The notes under the pieces are model-generated. The model had not been told where the DNA came from. It did no database searches and worked only from the letters and a program-made list of their open reading frames with translations. Position numbers and translations under genes: made by a program. A stretch of DNA of 64,000 nucleotides from the NCBI RefSeq assembly GCF_000739085.1, contig NZ_CP009110.1, positions 4,092,001 to 4,156,000 on the forward strand. Reading direction: 5' to 3'. The DNA is from Amycolatopsis methanolica 239 (lineage in GTDB: Bacteria > Actinomycetota > Actinomycetes > Mycobacteriales > Pseudonocardiaceae). Every line of letters starts with the position of its first letter. The stretch's first letter is position 1. This document shows positions 43,257 through 51,559 of this stretch, one piece after another.

Positions 43257-44269
43257 CACGCCACCGCCACGGCCTGCGGCTCCTCGCGCGGGAGCTGCAG
43301 CTCGGCGGGCACCGGGATGTCGTACATCGCGGCCGCGTTGAGCCCGAGGATCTTCTTCTTCTGCGCGGTGGTCAGCGGCGCGTACTCGGTCATGTCCTCC
43401 GGGATCTGGAAGTCGACGAACCGCTCGACCAGCCACCGCGGCGTCCAGAGCGCGTAGTCGCTGGAGAACTGGATGCGGTTCTCGTCCAGCCAGTACAGCA
43501 GTTCGCCGATGATCTGCGCGAAGTACCGCGGCCGGGTGTGGATGAACGGGATCGCGACGGCGAGTCCGGCGTGGACGTTGGGCTCCTGTGTGGCGATCCA
43601 GCAGAAGTCCTCCAGCCGCGGCAGTCCGCAGTGCTCGACGACGAAGTTCAGGTCGGGGAAGTCGGTGGCGACCTTGTCGATGTCGGCGACGTCGAAGGCG
43701 TCCCGGTCCAGCGGCCGGATCGTCGGTCCCTTGTGGACGTGGATGTTGCGGATGCCCAGTTCCTGGGCTGCTTCCAGGTACTTGTAGGACCACGAATCGT
43801 CCAGTTTGTACCCGCGGGAGTCGCCGTGCCATTCGGCGGTGTAGAGCTTGACGCCCTTGAGGCCGAAGCGTTCCGCGTCGCGGCGCAGCTGGTCCAGCCC
43901 GGCCTGTTCGAAGCGCGGGTCCCAGAAGTGGTTGTAGGTCAGCTTGTCCGGGTGGGCCTGGGCCAGGGCGAAGGCCTCCTCGGTCTGGCCGAAGCCGCGC
44001 TCGTAGAAGGCGCCGAGGTGGGCGGGCTGGAAGATGGCGTGGTCGACGTAGCCGTCTTCGAACAGGTCCTTCATCAGGCGCGCGCCGCCCTGGTAGAGGT
44101 AGTCCTCGTACGGCCACACCTCGGACTCCGGGCTGAGGTTGCGGTGGTAGTCGTAGAAGCAGTCGATGAACTGCTTGCCGTGGATGTTGCGCTGGTTCTC
44201 CGGGCGGGCGTCCCACAGCGCGATGTGGGCGTCGACGATGAAGTAGCTTTCGCCGTCCTTGGTGTACAT
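43256..44269 (-). CDS. Amidohydrolase of the prm/mim monooxygenase operon type
   Basis: 337 residues. FIVDAHIALWDARPEN replaces the usual HxH by HIA, so one metal ligand is altered; NIHVHKGPTI, FVVEHCGLPR and FSSDYALWTPRWLVE supply the other His/Asp positions of the amidohydrolase_2 barrel. This sequence type is consistently found directly after the reductase gene in propane monooxygenase and MimABCD operons. Here it is the first gene, divergent from the regulator. The altered N-terminal motif suggests a non-hydrolytic or structural job. Confidence 0.88.
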   Translation of the reverse strand: MYTKDGESYFIVDAHIALWDARPENQRNIHGKQFIDCFYDYHRNLSPESEVWPYEDYLYQGGARLMKDLFEDGYVDHAIFQPAHLGAFYERGFGQTEEAFALAQAHPDKLTYNHFWDPRFEQAGLDQLRRDAERFGLKGVKLYTAEWHGDSRGYKLDDSWSYKYLEAAQELGIRNIHVHKGPTIRPLDRDAFDVADIDKVATDFPDLNFVVEHCGLPRLEDFCWIATQEPNVHAGLAVAIPFIHTRPRYFAQIIGELLYWLDENRIQFSSDYALWTPRWLVERFVDFQIPEDMTEYAPLTTAQKKKILGLNAAAMYDIPVPAELQLPREEPQAVAVA

Positions 44270-44353
44270 CAGTTCAGGTCCTTCCGACGTGGCGACCGTG
44301 GCACGTGCACCGGTGACGGTAGGTAGCCGGACGCCGCGGCGGGCGCGCGTGAC

Positions 44354-44368
44354 GTCTCAATATGAGAC
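44354..44368. promoter_or_regulatory. Perfect palindrome, probable binding site of the GAF-Fis regulator
   Basis: GTCTCA-ATA-TGAGAC in the 175-bp divergent gap, 77 nt before the regulator start. Fis-type C-terminal HTH domains bind such short dyads; control of both directions is likely. Confidence 0.6.
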
Positions 44369-44444
44369 AGTCGGGCGACCTGCCTTTCCGGCGCGGCGCG
44401 GTAGCCTCGCCGGAACCACGCGACGATGCGGACGGGAGGTCGTC

Positions 44445-45857
44445 ATGGTGGATCAGCGGGCGGTCCTGCCGCCCCGGCTGGCCGCGTCCTGGCAGCGCAG
44501 CAGGCAGTACGGGGTGTCACCGGAGACGGTGCGGCCGGCGTTCACCGGCACCGTCGACCACGATTCGCTGTTCTTCGAGTGCGGCCAGGAGGTGCTCTCC
44601 GGCCTGCACACGACCCTGGCCAACGAGCCGGTCAGCCTGATGCTCACCGACAGTGGCGGACTGGTGCTGAGCCGGCTGTGCGACGACAGCACCATCCTCC
44701 GCTCGCTGGACCGCGTCCACCTGGCCCCGGGCTTCTCCTACGCGGAGCGCGACGCCGGCACCAACGGGCTCGGCCTCGCGCTGGCCGACCGCGCCCCATC
44801 GCTGGTCTCCGCCGAGGAGCACTACTGCACGGGTCTGTGGGGCTACACCTGCGCCGCCGCGCCGGTGCTGGAGCCGGGCACGAACCGGCTGATCGGCAGC
44901 GTCAACCTGACCACCTGGTCGAAGTCGTCGAAGGAACTGCTGCTCGCACTGGCCCAGGCCGCGGCGGGCAACACGGCGGCGTTGATGCTCGCCCGGTCGC
45001 ACGGCCACCTCGCGCCGCCCAGTCCGCGTGGCGAGGTGTTCCACGTCTACTCCGACCGGCTGCCCGCCGTCGCGGCGAACCTGTCCGGCGCCTGGTCCGA
45101 CGCGCTCGCCGAAGCCCGCGCGGCCATGGAGCACGAGCGCGTGGTGTGCGTGACCGGCGAGCCGGGCAGCGGGAAGGCCGCGCTGGCGTCGATGGCCCGC
45201 CGGTCGGTGCGCCCGCGGGAACGCGTCCTCAACGCCCGTCCGCCCGCGCCGCAGGACGCGGCGTCGTGGCTCGCGCTGTGGACGCCTGAGGTGGGCAAGG
45301 CCGACACGTGCGTGATCCTCTCCGGCGCCGACGCGCTGCCCGCGTACGCCGCGGAGGAGCTGGCCGCGTTGTTCGCCTCGGCGCGCGGCGGGTTCGTGAT
45401 GACGGCCGCCGACCATGCGGGCGTGCCGGACGCGCTGCGGGCCCTGGTCGACACGGTCGTCGAGGTGCCGGCGCTGCGGTACCGGCCGGACGACGTCCTC
45501 CCGCTGGCCGGGCACTTCGCGCGGGAGAGCCGCGGCCGCCGGGTCACCTTCACGCCGGCCGCCTCGCGGGCGCTGACGGCCTACCCGTGGCCGGGCAACG
45601 TCCGCCAGCTGCGGCAGGTGGTGCGCGAGGCGGTGTCGCGGGCCGACGTCGTCGACACCCGGCACCTGCCGCCGGAGGTGTTCACCAGCCCGGGCCGCCG
45701 CCTGACGCGGATGGAGGCCGTGGAGCGCGACGAGATCGTACGCTGCCTGACCAAACCGGGCACGACGGCCGCGCAGGTGGCCTCGATGCTGGGCATGAGC
45801 CGCGCCACGGTGTACCGCAAGATCGCGCAGTACGGGATCAAGGTGCCGCGCCGGTAG
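44445..45857 (+). CDS. GAF-Fis regulator (AcoR/MimR type) with degenerate AAA+ domain
   Basis: 470 residues from ATG 44445 (GGGAGG upstream). N-terminal LAASWQRSRQYGV and a GAF sensor (~55-185, GTNGLGLAL, HYCTGLWGYTCAAAPV). The central AAA+ part keeps Walker A GEPGSGKAA (238-246) and the AYPWPGNVRQL block, but is short and lacks the GAFTGA sigma-54 contact. The Fis HTH is at ~430-468 (AAQVASMLGMSRATVYRKI). Actinobacteria lack sigma-54, so it must activate differently. Divergent from the amidohydrolase-DUF59-ADH operon, as mimR is from mimABCD genes. Confidence 0.9.
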   Translation: MVDQRAVLPPRLAASWQRSRQYGVSPETVRPAFTGTVDHDSLFFECGQEVLSGLHTTLANEPVSLMLTDSGGLVLSRLCDDSTILRSLDRVHLAPGFSYAERDAGTNGLGLALADRAPSLVSAEEHYCTGLWGYTCAAAPVLEPGTNRLIGSVNLTTWSKSSKELLLALAQAAAGNTAALMLARSHGHLAPPSPRGEVFHVYSDRLPAVAANLSGAWSDALAEARAAMEHERVVCVTGEPGSGKAALASMARRSVRPRERVLNARPPAPQDAASWLALWTPEVGKADTCVILSGADALPAYAAEELAALFASARGGFVMTAADHAGVPDALRALVDTVVEVPALRYRPDDVLPLAGHFARESRGRRVTFTPAASRALTAYPWPGNVRQLRQVVREAVSRADVVDTRHLPPEVFTSPGRRLTRMEAVERDEIVRCLTKPGTTAAQVASMLGMSRATVYRKIAQYGIKVPRR

Positions 45858-45872
45858 GTACGCTTCCGCGTC

Positions 45873-46382
45873 ATGCCCACCGAACGTCCCGAGATCCCGA
45901 CCGTCGGCGGTGAGCGCGAACTGCTGCGCGCCCACCTCGAATACCACCGCGCCACGCTGGCCTGGAAGTGCGACGGACTGTCCGATGCGGACCTGCGCAA
46001 GCAGTCCATGCCGCCGTCGACGCTCTCGCTGCTCGGGCTGGTGCGGCACATGGCCGAGGTCGAGCGCGCGTGGTTCCGGCGGACGATCAACGGGGAGACG
46101 GAGCTGCCGCTGGTGTGGTCGGACGAGGGCGACTTCCAGGTCGCCTACGACGCCTGGGAGTCCACGCGGTCGGAGGCGTTCGCGGCGTGGCAGGCCGAGG
46201 TCGAGCACGCCCGGCGCATCGAGGCGGCGGCCGATTCCCTCGACCTGGTCGTGCACTCGGCGCGCTGGGGCGCCGACGTGTCGCTGCGCGCGGTGATGCT
46301 GCACATGATCCACGAGTACGCCCGGCACAACGGGCACGCCGATTTCCTGCGCGAGGGCGTCGACGGGGTCACCGGCGCCTGA
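45873..46382 (+). CDS. DinB family (DUF664) protein
   Basis: 169 residues. RELLRAHLEYHRATLAWKCDGL, LLGLVRHMAEVERAWFRR and HMIHEYARHNGHADFLRE form the four-helix DinB bundle with three His positioned for metal binding. It belongs to the DUF664 branch, common in actinobacteria and thought to be mycothiol-dependent or metal-dependent transferases. Only 15 bp follow the regulator gene, so they may be co-transcribed, but functional connection is unclear. Confidence 0.9.
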   Translation: MPTERPEIPTVGGERELLRAHLEYHRATLAWKCDGLSDADLRKQSMPPSTLSLLGLVRHMAEVERAWFRRTINGETELPLVWSDEGDFQVAYDAWESTRSEAFAAWQAEVEHARRIEAAADSLDLVVHSARWGADVSLRAVMLHMIHEYARHNGHADFLREGVDGVTGA

Positions 46383-46419
46383 CGTGCGAACCGCGCCGCG
46401 GCGCGGTAGGTGTGGTGTC

Positions 46420-47406
46420 GTGGACCCGGCACAGGCTTTGCGGCAGATCGCGTTCGAGCTGGAGCGTGCGGGCGCGCCGACCTACCGGGTGCGGGCGTTC
46501 CGGCGCGCCGCGGCTGTGGTGGCGGGGTTGCCGCCGGACGAGCTGGCCGAGCGCGTCCGGCTCGGCACCTTGAAGGCGCTGCCGGGCATCGGACCGGCGA
46601 CGGCGCAGGTGGTGGAGCAGGCGTGCGCCGGTGAGCAGCCGGACTACCTGGCGAAACTGCTCGCGGAGGCCGCGGAGACGGACCGGTCGGGGCTGCGGGG
46701 CGCGTTGAAGGGCGACTGCCACACTCATTCGGACTGGTCGGACGGCGGCAGCCCGATCGAGGAGATGGCCGAGGCGGCGCGGGCGCTGGGGCACGAGTGG
46801 ATCGCCCTGACGGATCACTCGCCGCGGCTGACGGTGGCGAACGGGTTGTCGGCCGAGCGGCTGCTGCGGCAGCTTGACGTGGTGGCGGAGCTGAACGAGA
46901 AGCTCGCGCCGTTCCGGATCCTGACGGGCATCGAGGTCGACATCCTGGAGGACGGTTCGCTCGACCAGCGGGACGACCTGCTGGAGCGGCTGGACGTGGT
47001 GGTGGCGAGCGTGCACTCGAAGCTGCGGATGCCGTCGGAGCCGATGACCGAGCGGATGCTGGCGGCGGTGCGGAACCCGCTGGTCGACGTCCTGGGGCAC
47101 TGCACGGGGCGGATGGTGATGGGCCGCGGGCGCCCCCAGTCGCGGTTCGACGCCGAGCGGGTGTTCGAGGCCTGCCGCGAGAGCGGGACCGCGGTGGAGA
47201 TCAACTGCCGCCCGGAACGCATGGACCCACCCGACGACCTGCTCGCGATGGCCGCCGGGATCGGCTGCGTGTTCACCATCGACACGGACGCGCACGCGCC
47301 GGGGCAGCTGGACTGGCTCGGGAACGGGACGGTGCGCGCGGAGGCCGTGGGCATCGGGCCGGAGCGCGTGCTGAACACGCTGAGCGCCACGCAACTGGGC
47401 GGCTGA
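46420..47406 (+). CDS. PHP-domain phosphoesterase with N-terminal helix-hairpin-helix
   Basis: 328 residues from GTG 46420. Residues ~1-75 hold a DNA-binding HhH region (TLKALPGIGPATAQVVEQ) as in DNA polymerase X. The PHP domain starts at KGDCHTHSDWSDGGSP with the HxH metal motif, then ALTDHSPRL, GIEVDIL, VASVHSKLRM, VLGHCTGR and the final IDTDAHAP. It is essentially the C-terminal half of a bacterial PolX, without the polymerase palm, so a stand-alone nuclease or phosphatase in repair is likely. A GTG start with a weak ribosome site was chosen by homology. Confidence 0.88.
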   Translation: MDPAQALRQIAFELERAGAPTYRVRAFRRAAAVVAGLPPDELAERVRLGTLKALPGIGPATAQVVEQACAGEQPDYLAKLLAEAAETDRSGLRGALKGDCHTHSDWSDGGSPIEEMAEAARALGHEWIALTDHSPRLTVANGLSAERLLRQLDVVAELNEKLAPFRILTGIEVDILEDGSLDQRDDLLERLDVVVASVHSKLRMPSEPMTERMLAAVRNPLVDVLGHCTGRMVMGRGRPQSRFDAERVFEACRESGTAVEINCRPERMDPPDDLLAMAAGIGCVFTIDTDAHAPGQLDWLGNGTVRAEAVGIGPERVLNTLSATQLGG

Positions 47407-48148
47407 CGAAGCTGGTTCCTCCAAGCACAGCCGGGCCCGCCCGTCCGCGGGCTGTAGCCGCCACCGCGAGGTCGGGGGTCTGCATCCGCAGGAGCCCTGC
47501 ACTTGGCGCCTTGCCCGTCCGCTCAGCCGTGCCCCCTCCGGTCATGCGTTCTGGCGCCCCCGGAACTCGTAGCCTGCCGCGCCCCGCCCTCGCGGCACCG
47601 CCGCAGCGCTCGCACCCTCGCGGCCCTCGCCCTCCGGGCCTGCCTACCGCGACCCGGACCCTCACGGCACCGCCACAGCCCTCCTACCCTCACCGCCCTC
47701 GCGCGCTCGCCCTCGCGGCGCGCCACAGCCCTCGCACCCTCGCGGCCCGCGCACCCTCGCCACCTTCGCCGCCCGCGCACCCTCACCGCGCTCGCGGGCC
47801 TCCCCGCCGCAACCCGCACCCTCACGGCCACAGCCCCGCCGCAACCCGCGGCCCGCCGCAGCGCCCTCGCACCCTCACCACCCTCGCGGCTCTCGCCCTC
47901 GCGGGCCTTCCGACCGCAACCCGCACCCTCGGGCCACCGCCACAGCCGTCACACCCTCGCCACTCTCGCCCTCGCCGGCCTTCCCGCCGCAACCCGCACC
48001 CTCGCCCGCAGCCCCCGGCGGCATCCGCGGCACTGCCGGGAACCCGCCCCATCACCCCTTCCCACCAGCTCTCCCGGCCCCTCTGCGCAGGTCACCCGCC
48101 CGCACCCGCTGCCGTGCGCGCCACCCGCGCCCGTGTCACCGTGATGTT
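47407..48148. repeat. Low-complexity, C-rich degenerate repeat tract without a gene
   Basis: 740 bp with no credible coding frame. From about 47560 to 48060 the plus strand is a pyrimidine-rich patchwork of CACCCTC, CTCGC and CCGCAACCCGCACCCTC blocks. The longest unit, roughly GGGCCTTCCCGCCGCAACCC, recurs near 47636, 47794, 47901 and 47974 in varying form. All six frames give Arg/Pro/Ala-rich nonsense. It looks like a drifted tandem array, with strong G/C strand asymmetry. Confidence 0.7.
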
Positions 48149-49015
48149 GTGCTGACCGTGCTGCTGGCGGTGCTCGCCGCCGTCGCGAATGCCGCGGGTG
48201 CCGTCCTGCAGCGGGCCGGGGCGCGGCAGCAGCAGGGCAGCGACCTGGACGTCGGCGCGCTCAAGGGGCTCGTCAGGACCCCGGTGTGGGTCGCGGGCGT
48301 CGTCGTCATGCTCACCGGGCTCGTGTTGCAGGCGGCGGCGCTCGCGACCGGGCCGATCGTCCTGATCCAGCCGATCATGGTGTCCGAGCTGGCGGTCACG
48401 CTCGTCCTGGCGGGGCTGGTCTTCCGCACCCGCCTCGGGGTCCGGGACTGGGTCGCCGCGGTCGGGATGGCCGCCTCCGTCGGGCTGCTGCTGTTCGCGC
48501 TCGCCCCGGGCGGTGGGGACCCCCGGGGTGTCTCCGCGCTGGAGTGGCTGCTCGGCTGCGCCGTGACGATCACCTGTGTGGCCGTGCTGTTCGTGGCGGG
48601 CAAGCGGGACGAGACCACCCACAGCGCGGCGTTCCTCGGCGCCGCGGCTGGGCTGTGGTTCGGGTTCACCGCGGTCCTCATGGCCGGGGTGACCGCGGCG
48701 CTCACGGCGGGCGGCGTGCCGGGGTTGTTCAAGGCCTGGCAGACCTACGCGATGCTCGTCGCAGGCCCGGCCGGGTTCTTCCTGCTGCAGACAGCACTGC
48801 GGGCCGGGCGGCTCGTCGCCGCCCAGCCCGGGCTCGTCCTGGCCAACCCGCTCGTCGCGCTGGGCTGGGGTCTGCTGGTGTTCGGAGAGCACGTCCGCGG
48901 CGGGCCGTGGATCGCGCTGGAACTGGTGGCCGCCGGCGGTCTGGCCGGGTGCACCGTGCTGCTGGCCGGGTCGCCGCTGCTGCGCGACGAGGACCCGGCC
49001 CCGCAGCCCGCCTGA
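48149..49015 (+). CDS. DMT-superfamily membrane protein (EamA-like)
   Basis: 288 residues, GTG 48149, about nine or ten hydrophobic helices (TVLLAVLAAVANAAGAVLQ, VWVAGVVVMLTGLVLQAAAL, WIALELVAAGGLAGCTVLLAG). GPIVLIQPIMVSELAVTLVLA and AQPGLVLANPLVALGWGLLVFGE are the paired repeat motifs of the DMT fold as seen in SLC35/NIPA-like bacterial proteins. Likely a small-molecule transporter; substrate unknown. Convergent with the DoxX gene with 1 bp between stop codons. Confidence 0.85.
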   Translation: MLTVLLAVLAAVANAAGAVLQRAGARQQQGSDLDVGALKGLVRTPVWVAGVVVMLTGLVLQAAALATGPIVLIQPIMVSELAVTLVLAGLVFRTRLGVRDWVAAVGMAASVGLLLFALAPGGGDPRGVSALEWLLGCAVTITCVAVLFVAGKRDETTHSAAFLGAAAGLWFGFTAVLMAGVTAALTAGGVPGLFKAWQTYAMLVAGPAGFFLLQTALRAGRLVAAQPGLVLANPLVALGWGLLVFGEHVRGGPWIALELVAAGGLAGCTVLLAGSPLLRDEDPAPQPA

Positions 49016-49016
49016 C

Positions 49017-49463
49017 TCACACCCCGGCCGGGACGCGCTCCACCCGCTCGGCCGCGCGGCGGCGCAGCAGGCCGCTCAACGCGAACCGGCCCGGCCCGGC
49101 GACCGCGATCAGCAGGAAGACCCACGCGTACAGGGCCGCGGTCTCGCCCATGTTCTGCAGCGGCAGCAGGGCCAGCGGCTGGTGCACGGTGAAGTAAGCG
49201 TAGGCCATCGCGCCGGAGCAGATCAGCGCCGCGCCCCGGGCGCCGAGGCCGAGCAGCACCAGCACCCCACCTGCCAGCTCGATGACGCTCGCCCACCAGG
49301 CCGGCCATACCCCGAGCGGCGCGGCGCCGCCCTGACCGTCGATACCACCGAACGCGCCGAACCCCTGCAGCCCGTGGAAGGCGAACAACAGTCCGGCCAC
49401 GATACGGACGACGCCCAGGACGACGGGGGTGAGGTGGGTCTGCGAAACCGGAATGCGAGCCAT
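49017..49463 (-). CDS. DoxX family membrane protein
   Basis: 148 residues from ATG 49463, with GGAGGAAGG upstream. VVRIVAGLLFAFHGLQGFGAFGG and ASVIELAGGVLVLLGLGARGAALICSGAMAYAYF are the DoxX pattern of four helices, with the conserved FHG. DoxX-type proteins participate in membrane redox complexes or thiol/oxidative-stress responses; the exact job is unknown. Confidence 0.9.
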   Translation of the reverse strand: MARIPVSQTHLTPVVLGVVRIVAGLLFAFHGLQGFGAFGGIDGQGGAAPLGVWPAWWASVIELAGGVLVLLGLGARGAALICSGAMAYAYFTVHQPLALLPLQNMGETAALYAWVFLLIAVAGPGRFALSGLLRRRAAERVERVPAGV

Positions 49464-49553
49464 GATCGATCCTTCCTCCGAGGTTGCTGTCACCAACACG
49501 TCGAAGGAACCCGAGCCGGATCGACAACTCGCCCGGTTATTTTTCCGGCGAGG

Positions 49554-50132
49554 TCACCAATGCTGCGGCGGCGGGCCGTAACCCGGCGGCGGCGCCTGGT
49601 ACGTGCCCGGCTGCTGCGGCGGGCGCTTGCCCCACTCGCACCAGCGGCCGGTGAGCGGCACCAGCGCCAGGACGAGCGTCGCGATCGCGGGCGACAGCGC
49701 GACCAGCAGGCCGCCGAATCCACCGCCGATGGCGGTGGCGCTGTCGAGGTCCCTGGTGAACCGGTCGTCCGAGGACAGCACGACCAGCGCGACCAGACCC
49801 TGCGCGATGTGCAGCGCGCAGGGTGCGGCGACCAGCCAGCGGCCCGCCGGCTTGCGCAGGAACAGCAGGATCGCGCCGGGCAGCAGGGTGACGAACTCGA
49901 GCAGGTACACCGTGCCCTGGAAGATCACCAGCCACTTGAGGTCCTCGACCACGTCGTCGACGACGCCGAAGTTCATGATCCCGATGACGACGCCCCACAG
50001 GGCGCCGAGGATGGCCAACACCCCGGCAGTGATCGCGGTGCCACCACTGGGCGGTTGCTGGAGGGAGTACTGGTCGCCGGGGTAGGGCGGGGGCGCGGCC
50101 GGGTACTGGCCCGGCTGGGGCGGGTACGTCAT
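49554..50132 (-). CDS. Proline-rich-tailed four-helix membrane protein, function unknown
   Basis: 192 residues from ATG 50132 (GGAAGG upstream). Both ends are Pro/Gly/Tyr-rich (MTYPPQPGQYPAAPPPYPGD; PGTYQAPPPGYGPPPQHW), enclosing four hydrophobic helices (AGVLAILGALWGVVIGIM, TVYLLEFVTLLPGAILLFL, ALHIAQGLVALVVL, ALSPAIATLVLALVPL). This is a common actinobacterial architecture with cytoplasmic disordered tails; no specific function is known. It is separated from the flanking genes and the 220-bp upstream gap shows only its own likely promoter. Confidence 0.75.
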   Translation of the reverse strand: MTYPPQPGQYPAAPPPYPGDQYSLQQPPSGGTAITAGVLAILGALWGVVIGIMNFGVVDDVVEDLKWLVIFQGTVYLLEFVTLLPGAILLFLRKPAGRWLVAAPCALHIAQGLVALVVLSSDDRFTRDLDSATAIGGGFGGLLVALSPAIATLVLALVPLTGRWCEWGKRPPQQPGTYQAPPPGYGPPPQHW

Positions 50133-50353
50133 GGGAACCTTCCGATCGGACTTGACCGGCGTGATCCAAACAGACGGGCCGCCCGCGCGTCGTGGAAGTG
50201 ACCGATTCGCGACCCGGATCACCGGTGCGAGTGAGGTGCCCAGGAGTACGGGCCGCGGCGCGCACCACCTCGCGACGGCGGGCTGGATCCGCACGAACAC
50301 GATCGCGAAGTCGCCTCAGCAGCCACCGCCCGGACAACACCTAAGATCACCCG

Positions 50354-51145
50354 GTGGCCCAGACCGAGCAGCAGCAGGCGTTCTTCACCGCCGACGGCGA
50401 CGAGCTGGCGCCGGCTCCGGTGGCGCGCAGCTGGTGGAACCCGGCGATGATCCACGGCCGCCTGCTGGGCGGGCTCGCCGCGCGGGCGCTGGAACGCGAG
50501 CAAGCGGCGCCGGGCCTGCACTTCAGCAGGCTGACCGTGGACCTCTTCCGCAACGCGCCGCTCGCCCCGGTCCGCGTCGAAACCGCGCTCGTGCGCGACG
50601 GGCGCCGCATCCGGGTCGCGGACGCACTGGTGCACGGCGCGAACGGGCTCGTCGCCCGCGCGACGGCGGTGTTGCTGCGCAGCGGCGAGCAGCCCGCCGC
50701 GCCCGTCCCGGCCACCCCGGCCTGGGACGCGCCGCCGCCCGAGGAGCTGTGGGAGCCGCGGGAGCAGGGCTGGGCGATCTGGCGGTTCGACGAGCACAAC
50801 CAGCCGCTGCGCACCGGCCGCGGCACGGCGCGGCGCCGGGCGTGGCTGCGCGAGTCGCGGGAACTGGTCGCGGGCGAGGCGCTGTCGCCGTTCGTGCGGG
50901 CCGCGCTGGCCGCCGACACCGCGAGCCCGCTCGCCCACGCCGGCGCCGAGAGCCTGGACTTCATCAACGCCGACTACACGTTGTCGCTGAGCCGGTTGCC
51001 GCTGTCGGACGCCATCGGACTGGAGTCGTCGGGTCACCTCAGCGAGGACGGGATCGCCGTCGGGCACTGCACCCTGCACGACACCGCCGGGCCGATCGGG
51101 TTCTGCCTCACCACGGCGGTCGCGAACCCGGGCCGCAAGGGCTGA
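50354..51145 (+). CDS. Acyl-CoA thioesterase (TesB-like double hotdog)
   Basis: 263 residues from GTG 50354. ARSWWNPAMIHGRLLGGLAARALE and FSRLTVDLFRNAPLAPVRVETALVRDGRRI are the first hotdog unit; the second, from about residue 150, ends ESLDFINADYTLSLSRLP and GIAVGHCTLHDTAGPIGFC. The layout fits acyl-CoA thioesterase domain-containing proteins that hydrolyse medium- or long-chain acyl-CoA. No ribosome site is obvious, so a leaderless start is possible. Confidence 0.87.
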   Translation: MAQTEQQQAFFTADGDELAPAPVARSWWNPAMIHGRLLGGLAARALEREQAAPGLHFSRLTVDLFRNAPLAPVRVETALVRDGRRIRVADALVHGANGLVARATAVLLRSGEQPAAPVPATPAWDAPPPEELWEPREQGWAIWRFDEHNQPLRTGRGTARRRAWLRESRELVAGEALSPFVRAALAADTASPLAHAGAESLDFINADYTLSLSRLPLSDAIGLESSGHLSEDGIAVGHCTLHDTAGPIGFCLTTAVANPGRKG

Positions 51146-51205
51146 CGGGCCCGTTTGGGCGGCCGACCGGCGGGAATCCGACCGGATCACCGATGGGAGG
51201 CTCCC

Positions 51206-51394
51206 ATGAAGGGCAACGCGAACAACCAGCCGGAGTCGGCGCCGGGCATCCCGGAGTCCGATCCGCCGCAAGGCGGGCCGAACGCCGACAACGACACGCC
51301 CAACCCAGCCGACCTCGCGCCCGGTTTCGGCGGCACGTCCCGCACCCGGCCGCTGAGCACCGAGGAGGAGGACCAGGCCGGCAACGGCTCCTGA
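51206..51394 (+). CDS. Small hydrophilic protein of unknown function
   Basis: 62 residues from ATG 51206 with GGGAGG 5 nt upstream. The composition is Pro/Asn/Gly/Glu-rich and without hydrophobic segments (ESAPGIPESDPPQGGPNADN; RPLSTEEEDQAGNGS), suggesting disorder. I do not recognise a family. The good ribosome site and codon pattern argue that it is real. Confidence 0.6.
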   Translation: MKGNANNQPESAPGIPESDPPQGGPNADNDTPNPADLAPGFGGTSRTRPLSTEEEDQAGNGS

Positions 51395-51422
51395 CCCCGG
51401 CCTGATCGAGCCCGCCGCCGGA

Positions 51423-51439
51423 GCCGCCGACTCGGCGGC
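51423..51439 (+). terminator. Short terminator hairpin
   Basis: GCCGCCG / CGGCGGC arms (51423-51429, 51433-51439) with a 3-nt loop, about 30 nt after the small gene. Confidence 0.4.
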
Positions 51440-51559
51440 ATGAGCGAAGAGTTTCGCCGGTCACTGGACCGGGGGCCTCCCGCTCCGCGGCGGCGTGCCG
51501 GTGCCAAGATGACGATCTTGGGGGACGTGGCAGGGGCCGCGTCGTGACTGGGGGACACG

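Noticed and set aside
44270-44444. Sigma-54 promoter for the divergent operon
   Set aside because: No GG-N10-GC element at the right place, the regulator lacks GAFTGA, and actinobacteria have no sigma-54.
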